A stretch of 64,000 nt of DNA, from contig NZ_NEGA01000016.1 of assembly GCF_002135315.1 (NCBI RefSeq), positions 1 to 64,000 on the forward strand. Reading direction: 5' to 3'. Position numbers and translations under genes: made by a program. A model generated the notes under the pieces. That model ran no database searches. It was given only the letters and a program-made list of their open reading frames with translations, and was not told the origin of the DNA. Positions 30,642-39,528 of this stretch are shown piece by piece. The first letter of the stretch is position 1; the number at the start of each line of letters is the position of its first letter. Origin of the DNA: Acinetobacter sp. ANC 3903 (lineage in GTDB: Bacteria; Pseudomonadota; Gammaproteobacteria; Pseudomonadales; Moraxellaceae).

Positions 30642-30709
30642 GCCATGAGGCGTTATCACTACATTAGGAATAACCCAATGTGAATAATGAATCATAACGC
30701 CCTCATTGG
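30642..30709 (-). promoter_or_regulatory. Extended hairpin in the presumed sucA 5' leader
   Basis: On the minus strand GCCAATGAGGGCGTTAT and, about 35 bases later, ATAACGCCTCATGGC pair with two bulges over about 14-15 bp. An inner ACATT/AATGT stem extends the structure. It is unusually GC-rich for this AT-rich gap. It lies where a sucA leader RNA element or operator could act. A relation to the described sucA-II RNA motif of Pseudomonadales is possible but unverified. Confidence 0.45.
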
Positions 30710-31318
30710 CATCATCACTCATTTAAATACTCGACCAAGACCGAGCAATTTTTTGCAAATCGACTTAGAAAAAATAACTACGCGACTTAATTTTTCTAAA
30801 GCGATTTATATTTATTTATAAACCTTATACATAATTTCAAATGTTGAAAAAATGTACGTAAATACAGGGCTTTTTTTAAATATAGCTTTGCGTCAAATCG
30901 TAACATGTTCTCCAGTTACAATTGATTTTTTTGACACATACCCTCCATAACTTGGCGAAATACATAGATATCATTTTCCTCTAACATATGGTGCTTTATC
31001 TAAAATTTAGATTCAATGTAGACCATAGTCCTAGCCTCACCACCACATATAACAAAAGAGAGCACAATTTTTACACTGGGCCCTCTTTATATACGTTATA
31101 TGATAACATCTTAATCTCAACTTTGCAGATTCAAACTTGCAATTAGCGCTTAAATTGTCGAATAAAACAATCTCACAACAAACAGATCATTTTTAAGCAC
31201 ATTTTCGTTTTTATTTTAATCAGCCATATCTCTTTAAAAAATCATTATCAGCCTCTCCGCAAGTTATTTATATTGATATTTCATATCTCATTCATACCAC
31301 GCAACTATGATCAGCATA
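30710..31318. other. Long AT-rich gap between sucA and sdhB
   Basis: Together with the hairpin region, the gap from 30546 to 31362 is 817 bases with no credible ORF on either strand. It presumably contains the sucA promoter, since sucA and sdhB are both on the minus strand and sdhB ends in a terminator. Numerous TATA-like blocks make the promoter impossible to assign by eye. No tRNA or known RNA was recognised. Confidence 0.4.
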
Positions 31319-31349
31319 AAAAAGCACACCCCAAGGTGTGCTTTTTTTT
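31319..31349 (-). terminator. Terminator after sdhB
   Basis: AAAGCACACC at 31321-31330 and GGTGTGCTTT at 31335-31344 are perfect inverted repeats around CCAA, with T-runs in both directions. It ends the sdhCDAB transcript. Confidence 0.88.
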
Positions 31350-31362
31350 AACTAGGTACAGA

Positions 31363-32073
31363 TTAACCTGCTTGGTCTAACAACATGCTACGGATGTGAC
31401 CGATTGCTTTAGTTGGGTTAAGACCTTTAGGACAAACCGATACACAGTTCATGATGCCTTTACAACGGAACAAGCTGAATGGGTCGTCAAGACGAGCCAA
31501 ACGATCTTGAGTTGCAGTATCGCGAGAGTCAATGATAAAGCGGTATGCATTCAACAATGCTGAAGGGCCCAAGAACTTGTCCGGGTTCCACCAGAATGAT
31601 GGGCATGAAGTTGAACAACATGCACAAAGAATACATTCATACAAACCATCTAAGTGTTCACGTTCTTCAGGAGACTGTAAACGCTCTTTCGCTGGTGCAG
31701 GCTGGTTATTAATCAAGAATGGATGAATCTTGTCGTACTGATCGTAGAACTGATTCATATCCACAACTAAATCTTTTACCACGGGTAAACCAGGTAAAGG
31801 ACGAACCGTAATCACTTCCGGTAAATCGTTCAGGTTCCAAAGACACGCCAAACCATTTTTACCATTGATGTTCACACCATCAGAACCACAAATACCTTCG
31901 CGGCATGAACGACGGAATGTCAAAGATTCGTCTTGTACTTTCAACGCAAGAAGAGCATCAAGCAACATACGGTGCTTGTCAGTCAACTCAAGTTTAAAAG
32001 TTTGCATGTACGGTGCTTTATCCTTATCAGGATCGTAGCGGTAGATATTAAATGTACGAGTACCTCTACTCAT
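31363..32073 (-). CDS. sdhB: Succinate dehydrogenase iron-sulfur subunit
   Basis: SdhB carries electrons from SdhA to the quinone site through [2Fe-2S], [4Fe-4S] and [3Fe-4S] centres. The 236 residues show the plant-type ferredoxin motif CREGICGSDGVNINGKNGLAC, then CILCACCSTSCPS, then CKGIMNCVSVCPKGLNP, so all cluster ligands are present. It lies 14 bases downstream of sdhA as the last gene of sdhCDAB and is followed by a strong terminator. The complex sits at the inner membrane on the cytoplasmic face. Confidence 0.97.
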   Translation of the reverse strand: MSRGTRTFNIYRYDPDKDKAPYMQTFKLELTDKHRMLLDALLALKVQDESLTFRRSCREGICGSDGVNINGKNGLACLWNLNDLPEVITVRPLPGLPVVKDLVVDMNQFYDQYDKIHPFLINNQPAPAKERLQSPEEREHLDGLYECILCACCSTSCPSFWWNPDKFLGPSALLNAYRFIIDSRDTATQDRLARLDDPFSLFRCKGIMNCVSVCPKGLNPTKAIGHIRSMLLDQAG

Positions 32074-32087
32074 CTTACTTCTCCTAA

Positions 32088-33986
32088 TTAGAACGTACGT
32101 GGTTTAGGTGGAATAGCATCAACCGACAATGGACGGTAACGCACTGGCTTGTACTCAAGATGGTTATCTGTTGAGAACCATAATGTGTGCTTCATCCACT
32201 CATCATCACGACGACCATATGGGTAGTCAGCATGATCAGGTGACAATTCAAAGTCTACCACTGTATGCGCACCACGACACTCTTTACGAGCAGCGGCTGA
32301 AATCAAGGTCGCTTTAGCAACTTCATACAAGTTTTCAACTTCTAGAGCTTCAATACGCGCAGTGTTGAATACTTTAGATTTGTCTTTCAAATGAATGTTA
32401 CGAACACGTGGCTCGATCGCAAGAATCTGCTTAACACCTTCATCAAGAAGCGCAGATGTACGGAATACACCCGCATGGTCTTGAACGATATCCCGGATTG
32501 CATCAGCAACTTCTTGAGCGTTTTCACCTGTAGCTGATTCGTCTAGTTTACGAATACGTGCAACAGTTTGCTCAAGTACAGTCGTTGGAAGCGGTGCATA
32601 TTCATCACCGTGGTGTTTAGTCACGTAGTCGATGATGTGTTCACCAGCAGCTTTACCAAATACAACCAAGTCAAGCAGTGAGTTAGTACCTAAACGGTTT
32701 GCACCGTGTACAGATACACATGAACATTCACCAATTGCATAGAAACCTTTTACAGGTTTAGTGAAGTTACGATCTTCAGCATTGGTAGAATAAACATCAG
32801 TTTCTTTGTTGTAATGTGCTTCAAGCGGCGTAGTTTCGCGGCTTTCAGGCACAACAACCTGACCATGAATATTCGTAGGAATACCACCCATTTGGTAATG
32901 GATTGTTGGTACTACCGGAATTGGCTCTTTAGTGATGTCAACGTTCGCGAATTTCTTACCAATCTCGAATACAGATGGAAGACGTTTCATGATCGTGTCA
33001 GCACCCAAGTGAGTCATATCAAGAAGGATATAATCACCTTTAGGACCACAACCGCGACCTTCTTTGATTTCCTGGTCCATAGAACGTGATACGAAGTCAC
33101 GTGGCGCCAAGTCTTTCAAAGTTGGAGCATAACGTTCCATGAACGGTTCGCCGTCTTTGTTACGAAGGATTGCACCTTCACCACGACAACCTTCAGTCAA
33201 CAATACGCCTGCGCCCGCAACACCTGTAGGGTGGAACTGCCAGAATTCCATATCTTGTAATGGAATACCTGCACGAGCTGCCATACCAAGACCGTCACCA
33301 GTGTTGATATATGCGTTGGTAGATGCACGGTACACACGACCAGCACCACCAGTAGCGAATAATGTTGCTTTCGCTTGGAATACTGCGATTTTACCGGTTT
33401 CCTGGTCAATTGCAGTTACACCAAGTACATCGCCTGCTTCATTACGGATCAAATCAAGCGCGATCCATTCAACGAAGAATTGAGTACCCATTTTCACGTT
33501 GCTTTGATAAAGCGTGTGAAGAAGCGCGTGACCGGTACGGTCGGCAGCAGCACATGCGCGAGGAACAGCTTTTTCACCGTAGTTCGCAGAGTGACCACCG
33601 AATGGACGTTGGTAAATTGTACCGTCCGCATTACGGTCAAATGGCATACCCAGGTGTTCAAGTTCATAAACAACTTGAGGCGCTTCACGCGTCATGAATT
33701 CGATCGCGTCTTGGTCACCTAACCAGTCAGAACCTTTCACTGTGTCATAGAAGTGATAGTGCCAGTTATCTTCTTGCATATTACCAAGAGATGCACCAAT
33801 ACCACCCTGTGCCGCAACAGTGTGTGAACGTGTTGGGAATACTTTAGTCAGTACTGCAACTTTCAAACCCGCTTGAGCAAGTTGGTAAGAAGCGCGCATG
33901 CCTGAACCACCACCACCCACGATGACTGCATCGAAAGTTTGATGTGGAATATTTGTGTAATCTTCTTTAGGGGTTATAGCGCCCAT
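32088..33986 (-). CDS. sdhA: Succinate dehydrogenase flavoprotein subunit
   Basis: SdhA oxidises succinate to fumarate with covalently bound FAD. The 632 residues include AVIVGGGGSGMRASYQLAQ for FAD binding, RSHTVAAQGGIGA with the His that carries the flavin, LTEGCRGEGA, the catalytic Arg region RDFVSRSMDQEI, and HYQMGGIPTNIHGQV. The length is somewhat above the E. coli 588 residues, owing mainly to the longer N-terminus and internal loops. It lies 12 bases downstream of sdhD. Confidence 0.97.
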   Translation of the reverse strand: MGAITPKEDYTNIPHQTFDAVIVGGGGSGMRASYQLAQAGLKVAVLTKVFPTRSHTVAAQGGIGASLGNMQEDNWHYHFYDTVKGSDWLGDQDAIEFMTREAPQVVYELEHLGMPFDRNADGTIYQRPFGGHSANYGEKAVPRACAAADRTGHALLHTLYQSNVKMGTQFFVEWIALDLIRNEAGDVLGVTAIDQETGKIAVFQAKATLFATGGAGRVYRASTNAYINTGDGLGMAARAGIPLQDMEFWQFHPTGVAGAGVLLTEGCRGEGAILRNKDGEPFMERYAPTLKDLAPRDFVSRSMDQEIKEGRGCGPKGDYILLDMTHLGADTIMKRLPSVFEIGKKFANVDITKEPIPVVPTIHYQMGGIPTNIHGQVVVPESRETTPLEAHYNKETDVYSTNAEDRNFTKPVKGFYAIGECSCVSVHGANRLGTNSLLDLVVFGKAAGEHIIDYVTKHHGDEYAPLPTTVLEQTVARIRKLDESATGENAQEVADAIRDIVQDHAGVFRTSALLDEGVKQILAIEPRVRNIHLKDKSKVFNTARIEALEVENLYEVAKATLISAAARKECRGAHTVVDFELSPDHADYPYGRRDDEWMKHTLWFSTDNHLEYKPVRYRPLSVDAIPPKPRTF

Positions 33987-33998
33987 GATTGTTTCCTA

Positions 33999-34364
33999 TC
34001 AATTCGCCCAAAAAATCTGGATCGCCCAGATTGCATATGCAAATACAGCAATGATCACTGCTGAAGTCAGCACCAAACGCAAGCCTGAAGCTGAAGGACC
34101 CATTTGACGAGTAGTCACATAGTCAGTGAATACCTGCCACATGCCAATCCAAGCGTGTGTGACAAGAGATAAGACTGCCAATAAAGATAAAATCTTCATT
34201 GGTAATGTCATCATGAAGCCGTACCATTGTTCGTAATTGAATCCACCATGAAAAAGGATCCAACCCAATACCACAACAGTATAAACAGCTAATACAACAG
34301 CACTTACACGTTGGATATACCAATCGCGAGAACCTGAACCCGTTAAACCTGTAGCACTTTTCAT
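33999..34364 (-). CDS. sdhD: Succinate dehydrogenase membrane anchor subunit
   Basis: SdhD with SdhC binds haem b and ubiquinone. From the ATG at 34364 it has 121 residues with three membrane helices: RVSAVVLAVYTVVVLGWIL, MKILSLLAVLSLVTHAWIGMW (its His is a likely haem ligand) and LVLTSAVIIAVFAYAIWAI. The start codon overlaps the sdhC stop as TAATG; the alternative upstream start at 34379 inside sdhC has no support. SRDWYIQR near residue 12 is typical of the quinone-site region. Confidence 0.94.
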   Translation of the reverse strand: MKSATGLTGSGSRDWYIQRVSAVVLAVYTVVVLGWILFHGGFNYEQWYGFMMTLPMKILSLLAVLSLVTHAWIGMWQVFTDYVTTRQMGPSASGLRLVLTSAVIIAVFAYAIWAIQIFWAN

Positions 34365-34762
34365 TAGAGAACAATCCATACAAATGATGCGACAATTGAA
34401 ATCGCAGCCAAGATCAATGAAATAGTAGCTGCTACACGACCACTTTGCAGTTCTTCAGCAAAACCAAGGTCAGCAAGTAAATGCTTAACACCCATAATGA
34501 AATGGAAAAGTAAGCCGGCTACAAATACCCATACGATAAAACGCACAATGAAGCCGCCAAAGATTGCCTGAACTTCAGCAAAACCTTCAGCAGAAGACAA
34601 TGATTTGTCTAAAAGCCACAAAAGTACCGGTACAAGTAAAAATACGATGACACCAGAAAGACGGTGTAGAATTGATGCAATAGCCACAGGGGATTTTAAG
34701 TTTACTTCTAAAACTTGACCCATGGACAAATTGACAGGTCTGTTGCTTTTCACAGCGGGCAT
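34364..34762 (-). CDS. sdhC: Succinate dehydrogenase cytochrome b556 subunit
   Basis: SdhC has 132 residues with three membrane helices: SGVIVFLLVPVLLWLL, FIVWVFVAGLLFHFIMGVKH and TISLILAAISIVASFVWIVL. The signature SILHRLSG near residue 32 and the haem-ligand region HFIMGVKHLLADLG near residue 88 match the family. It is the first gene of sdhCDAB. The operon promoter must lie in the 1-kb gap shared with the divergent gltA gene. Confidence 0.95.
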   Translation of the reverse strand: MPAVKSNRPVNLSMGQVLEVNLKSPVAIASILHRLSGVIVFLLVPVLLWLLDKSLSSAEGFAEVQAIFGGFIVRFIVWVFVAGLLFHFIMGVKHLLADLGFAEELQSGRVAATISLILAAISIVASFVWIVL

Positions 34763-35658
34763 CCTGTAAGTAAAAACTCCATCCGGAGTTTGTTGGAATT
34801 AATTCGAAGGAAAGCTAGCATTTTTAGGCCATTACTATATCTAGCAATACCTAAATTTAAAACGACACTGAATTATAAAACGTGAACTATCAAAACACAA
34901 ACAGTCACATTTAGCTTTTCCATAAAAAACACTTAAATAAGAATCATTAACATTAATTGTTCAATATATGCAGACAAAATAAATCTAACAAAATTAACCT
35001 ATATAGTTGGTTTTTATTAATTAAAGTTCAAATCTACTGATCGTTTTTTACTTTAATAATTTAAATAATTTATTTAGACTAAAGATGAACAAGTAATTGT
35101 TATATTTTATAACACCCTTAGCTACATTTACATTCTCTATAATAGATTTTATTTTTAATATAAATATACAACATTTACTAAAATTATACTTATTAAACAT
35201 CATGAAACGAAATAACCACTTAGTCTATGTATAACTTCCCTGCATAGTAAAATCACGCTTAATTCTTCAGCAAAATTATAGGATATTTTCCATCTTTTGA
35301 ACAAATAAACAGCATTTCAGCACATATTCAGCAGCTATTTTTTAACCAAACAAACTTTATTTTACGCTTCACTTATCGCTTTTAATTATGACCAAGAAAA
35401 CAACAACAAAAACACCAGAAAGAGGTAAGTTACGAAAATCCTAATCATTTAGAATATAAAAACCAACAAACAACTGAGATTTATCAGAGTTTTTAAGAAT
35501 TAAAAATTGCTTACAATTCAAACAACATGCATATTTTTTTCTGCAACTTATTTTCATTTGACATATTATACTGCGTCGATACTGATATTTTCCTTTTCGC
35601 TACTGGATTATTTTTGACCAAATCCCTGCGAGAGCGTCTCTTTTTATCCATAAGTATA
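34763..35658. other. Long AT-rich divergent region between sdhC and gltA
   Basis: About 1 kb separates the two start codons. The sequence is extremely AT-rich and holds no ORF with a plausible start and ribosome binding site on either strand. It should contain the sdhC promoter near its left end and regulatory sites for both TCA genes. No tRNA, known riboswitch or clear terminator was seen. A small RNA could be hidden here but cannot be supported. Confidence 0.4.
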
Positions 35659-35733
35659 ATTGACAAAATTTCAGTACTCACTAATCTTATAGCAAATTTT
35701 TGACCCGTCTGATTCGCGCATTAAAAGATTAGT
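35659..35733 (+). promoter_or_regulatory. Candidate gltA promoter with a flanking inverted repeat
   Basis: TTGACA at 35660-35665 is followed after 16 bases by TAATCT at 35682-35687, a plausible sigma-70 promoter about 90 bases upstream of the gltA ATG. The -10 lies inside ACTAATCTT (35680-35688), which recurs inverted as AAGATTAGT at 35725-35733. The pair could be an operator or form a hairpin at the 5' end of the mRNA. Confidence 0.45.
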
Positions 35734-35778
35734 ACTACGAGTCAGATAAAACATTCACCAGGACAGGAGATCTATTGA

Positions 35779-37056
35779 ATGTCTGAAGCAACTGGCAAAA
35801 AAGCCGTTTTACAGCTTGATGGCAAAGAAATTGAATTACCAATTTACAGCGGCACATTGGGCCCAGATGTAATCGACGTTAAAGATGTGTTGGCCGCAGG
35901 TCACTTTACTTTTGATCCTGGTTTTATGGCAACAGCTGCATGTGAATCTAAAATCACATTCATCGATGGTAACAAAGGTGTTCTTCTACACCGCGGTTAC
36001 CCAATCGACCAGCTTGCAACTAAAGCAGATTATTTAGAAACTTGCTACTTATTGTTAAACGGCGAACTTCCAACAGCTGAACAAAAAGTAGAATTTGATG
36101 CTAAAGTTCGTAACCATACGATGGTTCACGACCAAGTTAGCCGTTTCTTCAATGGTTTCCGTCGTGACGCTCACCCGATGGCAATTATGGTTGGTGTAGT
36201 TGGTGCGCTTTCTGCGTTCTATCACAACAACTTGGACATCGAAGATGTTAACCACCGTGAAATTACTGCAATCCGCTTGATTGCTAAAGTTCCTACGCTA
36301 GCAGCTTGGAGCTACAAATATACAGTTGGTCAACCATTCGTTTACCCACGTAATGACTTGAGCTACGCTGAAAACTTCTTGTACATGATGTTTGCTACTC
36401 CTGCAGACAAAGACTACAAAGTTAACCCAATTCTTGCTAAAGCAATGGACCGTATCTTTACGCTTCATGCTGACCACGAACAAAACGCGTCTACTTCTAC
36501 AGTACGTTTAGCGGGTTCTACTGGTGCTAACCCTTACGCATGTATCGCTGCGGGTATCTCTGCACTTTGGGGTCCTGCTCACGGTGGCGCGAACGAAGCC
36601 GTTCTTAAGATGCTTGATGAAATCGGCACTGTAGAAAATGTTGCTGGCTTCATGGAAAAAGTGAAAACTAAAGAAGTTAAACTTATGGGCTTCGGTCACC
36701 GAGTTTATAAAAACTTCGATCCACGTGCGAAAGTAATGAAAGAAACTTGTGATGAAGTTCTTGCTGCTCTTGGCATCAACGATCCACAACTTGCTTTGGC
36801 TATGGAACTTGAACGTATCGCACTTTCTGACGAATACTTCATCAAACGTAACTTATACCCTAACGTAGACTTCTACTCAGGTATCATCCTTAAAGCGATT
36901 GGTATCCCGACTGAAATGTTTACTGTAATCTTCGCTCTTGCACGTACTGTGGGTTGGATCAGCCACTGGTTAGAAATGCACAGCGGCCCTTACAAAATCG
37001 GTCGTCCACGTCAGCTTTACACTGGTGAAGTTCAACGTGACATCCAAGGTCGTTAA
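35779..37056 (+). CDS. gltA: Citrate synthase
   Basis: GltA condenses acetyl-CoA and oxaloacetate at the entry of the TCA cycle. The 425 residues are of the hexameric, NADH-sensitive type. Catalytic motifs are [33 protein letters not shown] and [15 protein letters not shown], followed by the Asp-containing [15 protein letters not shown] lies just before the ATG. Codon use is highly biased, consistent with strong expression. It is divergent from sdhCDAB and ends in a strong terminator. Confidence 0.98.
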   Translation: MSEATGKKAVLQLDGKEIELPIYSGTLGPDVIDVKDVLAAGHFTFDPGFMATAACESKITFIDGNKGVLLHRGYPIDQLATKADYLETCYLLLNGELPTAEQKVEFDAKVRNHTMVHDQVSRFFNGFRRDAHPMAIMVGVVGALSAFYHNNLDIEDVNHREITAIRLIAKVPTLAAWSYKYTVGQPFVYPRNDLSYAENFLYMMFATPADKDYKVNPILAKAMDRIFTLHADHEQNASTSTVRLAGSTGANPYACIAAGISALWGPAHGGANEAVLKMLDEIGTVENVAGFMEKVKTKEVKLMGFGHRVYKNFDPRAKVMKETCDEVLAALGINDPQLALAMELERIALSDEYFIKRNLYPNVDFYSGIILKAIGIPTEMFTVIFALARTVGWISHWLEMHSGPYKIGRPRQLYTGEVQRDIQGR

Positions 37057-37079
37057 TTCTTCAAGAATTGATGATTTAA

Positions 37080-37106
37080 AAAACCACCCTTTCGGGTGGT
37101 TTTTTA
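37080..37106 (+). terminator. Terminator after gltA
   Basis: ACCACCC at 37083-37089 pairs with GGGTGGT at 37094-37100 around TTTC, followed by a T-run. Confidence 0.88.
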
Positions 37107-37165
37107 ATATCTAAAATAAAAAAATTTAAAGTATTTGATACGTTTTTTCGATGAACAAGATGAAA

Positions 37166-37660
37166 TCAGGCTTTTTGTATCAAAAATGGAATACAAGCTT
37201 CATATGCACTGCACTCTTCGCCACGCATTTTTTTAATAAAATAGTCCTGCACCATTTGTGCCTGCTGCTCTACTCCATATTGCAAAAACTGTTTACCCTG
37301 CTCCAGTACATAATGATATTTACGGTCAAATAGCGCTTTACGCACCACCGCCACACCTTGCTGAATTTGCCAAACATGGGTTAACTCATGAATAAACCAG
37401 GATTGTTTCCCCAGCGGCATTTTGGAAAAATCTTCACACCAGTTCTTGGGATTGAAATAAATATGCCCGTTCGGGCTGATTGCATAATTCTTCAAAACCG
37501 CCCGATGTGCCACGATGCAAATAGCATCCAGCTGCAAATGAGGCCCAAAAACCGACTCCGCAAGCCTTCTCTCACCTGCGCTCAGCTTTCGGCTTTTAAT
37601 TTCAAACAAGCGATTAAATCTTTGCCAAATAGCTTTCATAAAAATGTCATTGTGCCTCAT
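37166..37660 (-). CDS. HExxH metallopeptidase-like protein of unknown role
   Basis: The product has about 164 residues; ATG codons at 37660 and 37639 are both possible starts. The key motif is SWFIHELTHVWQIQQG near residue 95, a zinc-binding HExxH followed by the hydrophobic W-Q pattern seen in Vgr-related and other putative metallopeptidases. NGHIYFNPKNWCEDFSKMP precedes it. There is no signal peptide or membrane segment. The glutamate and both histidines needed for zinc peptidase chemistry are present, but the third ligand is not obvious. It is a single gene convergent with gltA and divergent from nadE. Confidence 0.7.
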   Translation of the reverse strand: MRHNDIFMKAIWQRFNRLFEIKSRKLSAGERRLAESVFGPHLQLDAICIVAHRAVLKNYAISPNGHIYFNPKNWCEDFSKMPLGKQSWFIHELTHVWQIQQGVAVVRKALFDRKYHYVLEQGKQFLQYGVEQQAQMVQDYFIKKMRGEECSAYEACIPFLIQKA

Positions 37661-37902
37661 CACCACTACAAATGAACCGCTTGTTCATTTTCTCATGATC
37701 GCTGTAGCTTTTTGTCTAAATTCGGATTTTTTTTTGTTTTTTTCTCTACAAATGACTCAATTCGTATATAGTATCGGATTGCTAATTATTGATTAATTCT
37801 TCTTTTTGTTTTGTTTATTATCGCATACACAGCGTTGAATCAATAACCATAAACAATCATCAGTCTGTGTATACATCCCTATAGGTATAGGATTAAGTTG
37901 GA

Positions 37903-39528
37903 ATGAAAAGTTTTAAAATTGCCCTTGCACAATTCTCTCCGCATATTGGCAATATCGAAGCAAATGCTCAAAAAATGCTTGAACAGGTGAATGAAGCCAA
38001 AAAACAAAAAGCTGATTTAATTATCTTCCCAGAGCTTTCAACATTAGGCTACCCTGCAGAAGACTTGTTACTTCGCCCTAGCTTGGTGAAACGTACGCAG
38101 AAAGCATTTGAACAATTAAGCCAAGTCAAAGATATTGTGATGGTGTTTGGTTTCGTTAATCAAACTGAAGATGGTCAGCGTTATAACGCAGCTGCCGTAA
38201 TGAAAGATGGTCAAGTTCTTGGAATCTATAACAAGCAAAACTTGCCAAACTACAGTGTATTTGATGAAAAACGCTATTTTAATGAAGGACATCAGCATCT
38301 GGTATTTGAATACCTGGGTCATAAGTTTGGTGTGCTGATTTGTGAAGATATCTGGTCACTCAACACCGTACACCAATTGTCTCAGCTCAATGTTGAAACT
38401 GCTTTAGTGTTAAATGCTTCACCTTATGAAGTCGGCAAACCTCAGCACCGTCTGAGCACCATGAGTGAGCTGGCTAAACAATTGAACATTAATCTGGTTT
38501 ATGCCAACCAGGTTGGCGGTCAAGATGATCTGATCTTTGACGGCACCAGTTTCGTGATCAATAAAGATGGCGGCATTGCCTTACAGGCGCCAAGTTTTAA
38601 AGAAGATCTTTATTACGCAGAATACGAAACTGAACAAAAAGCCTTTAAGGTCGGACAAGTTACCCCTGTGCTGGATACCATGGCCGAAATCTATCAAGGT
38701 CTGGTTTTGGCAACCCGTGATTATGTTCAGCGCTCAGGTTTTCCTGGCGTTATTCTCGGCTTATCCGGCGGGATCGACTCTGCATTAACCTTGGCGATCG
38801 CCGTAGATGCCATTGGTGCAGATAAAGTCCAGGCGGTGATGATGCCTTATACCTATACTGCGCAAATCAGTGTGGAAGATGCAGCTGCACAGGCTAAAAC
38901 TATGGGTGTGACTTTTGGTATTGCCGAAATCAACCCGATTGTGAACAGCTTCATGCAAACCCTGTATCCATTCTTTGGCAACAGCCCAGCTGATGCAACT
39001 GAAGAAAACCTGCAAGCGCGCGCTCGAGGCACTTTGTTGATGGGCTTGTCGAACAAGTTTGGCAATATGGTACTGTCTACCGGCAACAAATCTGAACTTT
39101 CTGTAGGATACTGCACCTTGTACGGCGATATGGTCGGTGGTTATGCAGTTCTTAAAGATGTATATAAAACCATTGTGTTTGAACTGGCCAAATACCGTAA
39201 CAGCATTGCCGATGCGCCAGTCATTCCTGAACGTGTGATTACCCGTCCACCTTCTGCAGAACTTCGTCCTGACCAGAAAGACCAGGATTCATTACCGGCG
39301 TATGAAGTGCTTGATGCCATTCTGTATGCTTATATTGAAGAAGATATTAGCCAGGATGACATTATTGCCAAAGGTTTTGATGCAGAGGTGGTGAAGAAAG
39401 TGATTCGTTTGGTAGACCGTAACGAATATAAACGCCGTCAAGCTGCGATTGGCCCACGTATTAGTCCACGTACATTTGGCCGCGAACGCCGCTATCCAAT
39501 CATGAATGGATGGGTGCCAGGTGTCTAA
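37903..39528 (+). CDS. nadE: Glutamine-dependent NAD+ synthetase
   Basis: NadE converts nicotinate adenine dinucleotide to NAD+ with ATP and glutamine. The 541 residues have an N-terminal nitrilase-type amidase domain (FPELSTLGYP with the Glu, VLICEDIWS with the nucleophilic Cys) and a C-terminal ATP-pyrophosphatase domain with LGLSGGIDSALTLAIA near residue 285 and STGNKSELSVGYCTLYGD. The fused amidase means free glutamine can supply the ammonia. The end overlaps the next gene by a few bases. Confidence 0.97.
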   Translation: MKSFKIALAQFSPHIGNIEANAQKMLEQVNEAKKQKADLIIFPELSTLGYPAEDLLLRPSLVKRTQKAFEQLSQVKDIVMVFGFVNQTEDGQRYNAAAVMKDGQVLGIYNKQNLPNYSVFDEKRYFNEGHQHLVFEYLGHKFGVLICEDIWSLNTVHQLSQLNVETALVLNASPYEVGKPQHRLSTMSELAKQLNINLVYANQVGGQDDLIFDGTSFVINKDGGIALQAPSFKEDLYYAEYETEQKAFKVGQVTPVLDTMAEIYQGLVLATRDYVQRSGFPGVILGLSGGIDSALTLAIAVDAIGADKVQAVMMPYTYTAQISVEDAAAQAKTMGVTFGIAEINPIVNSFMQTLYPFFGNSPADATEENLQARARGTLLMGLSNKFGNMVLSTGNKSELSVGYCTLYGDMVGGYAVLKDVYKTIVFELAKYRNSIADAPVIPERVITRPPSAELRPDQKDQDSLPAYEVLDAILYAYIEEDISQDDIIAKGFDAEVVKKVIRLVDRNEYKRRQAAIGPRISPRTFGRERRYPIMNGWVPGV

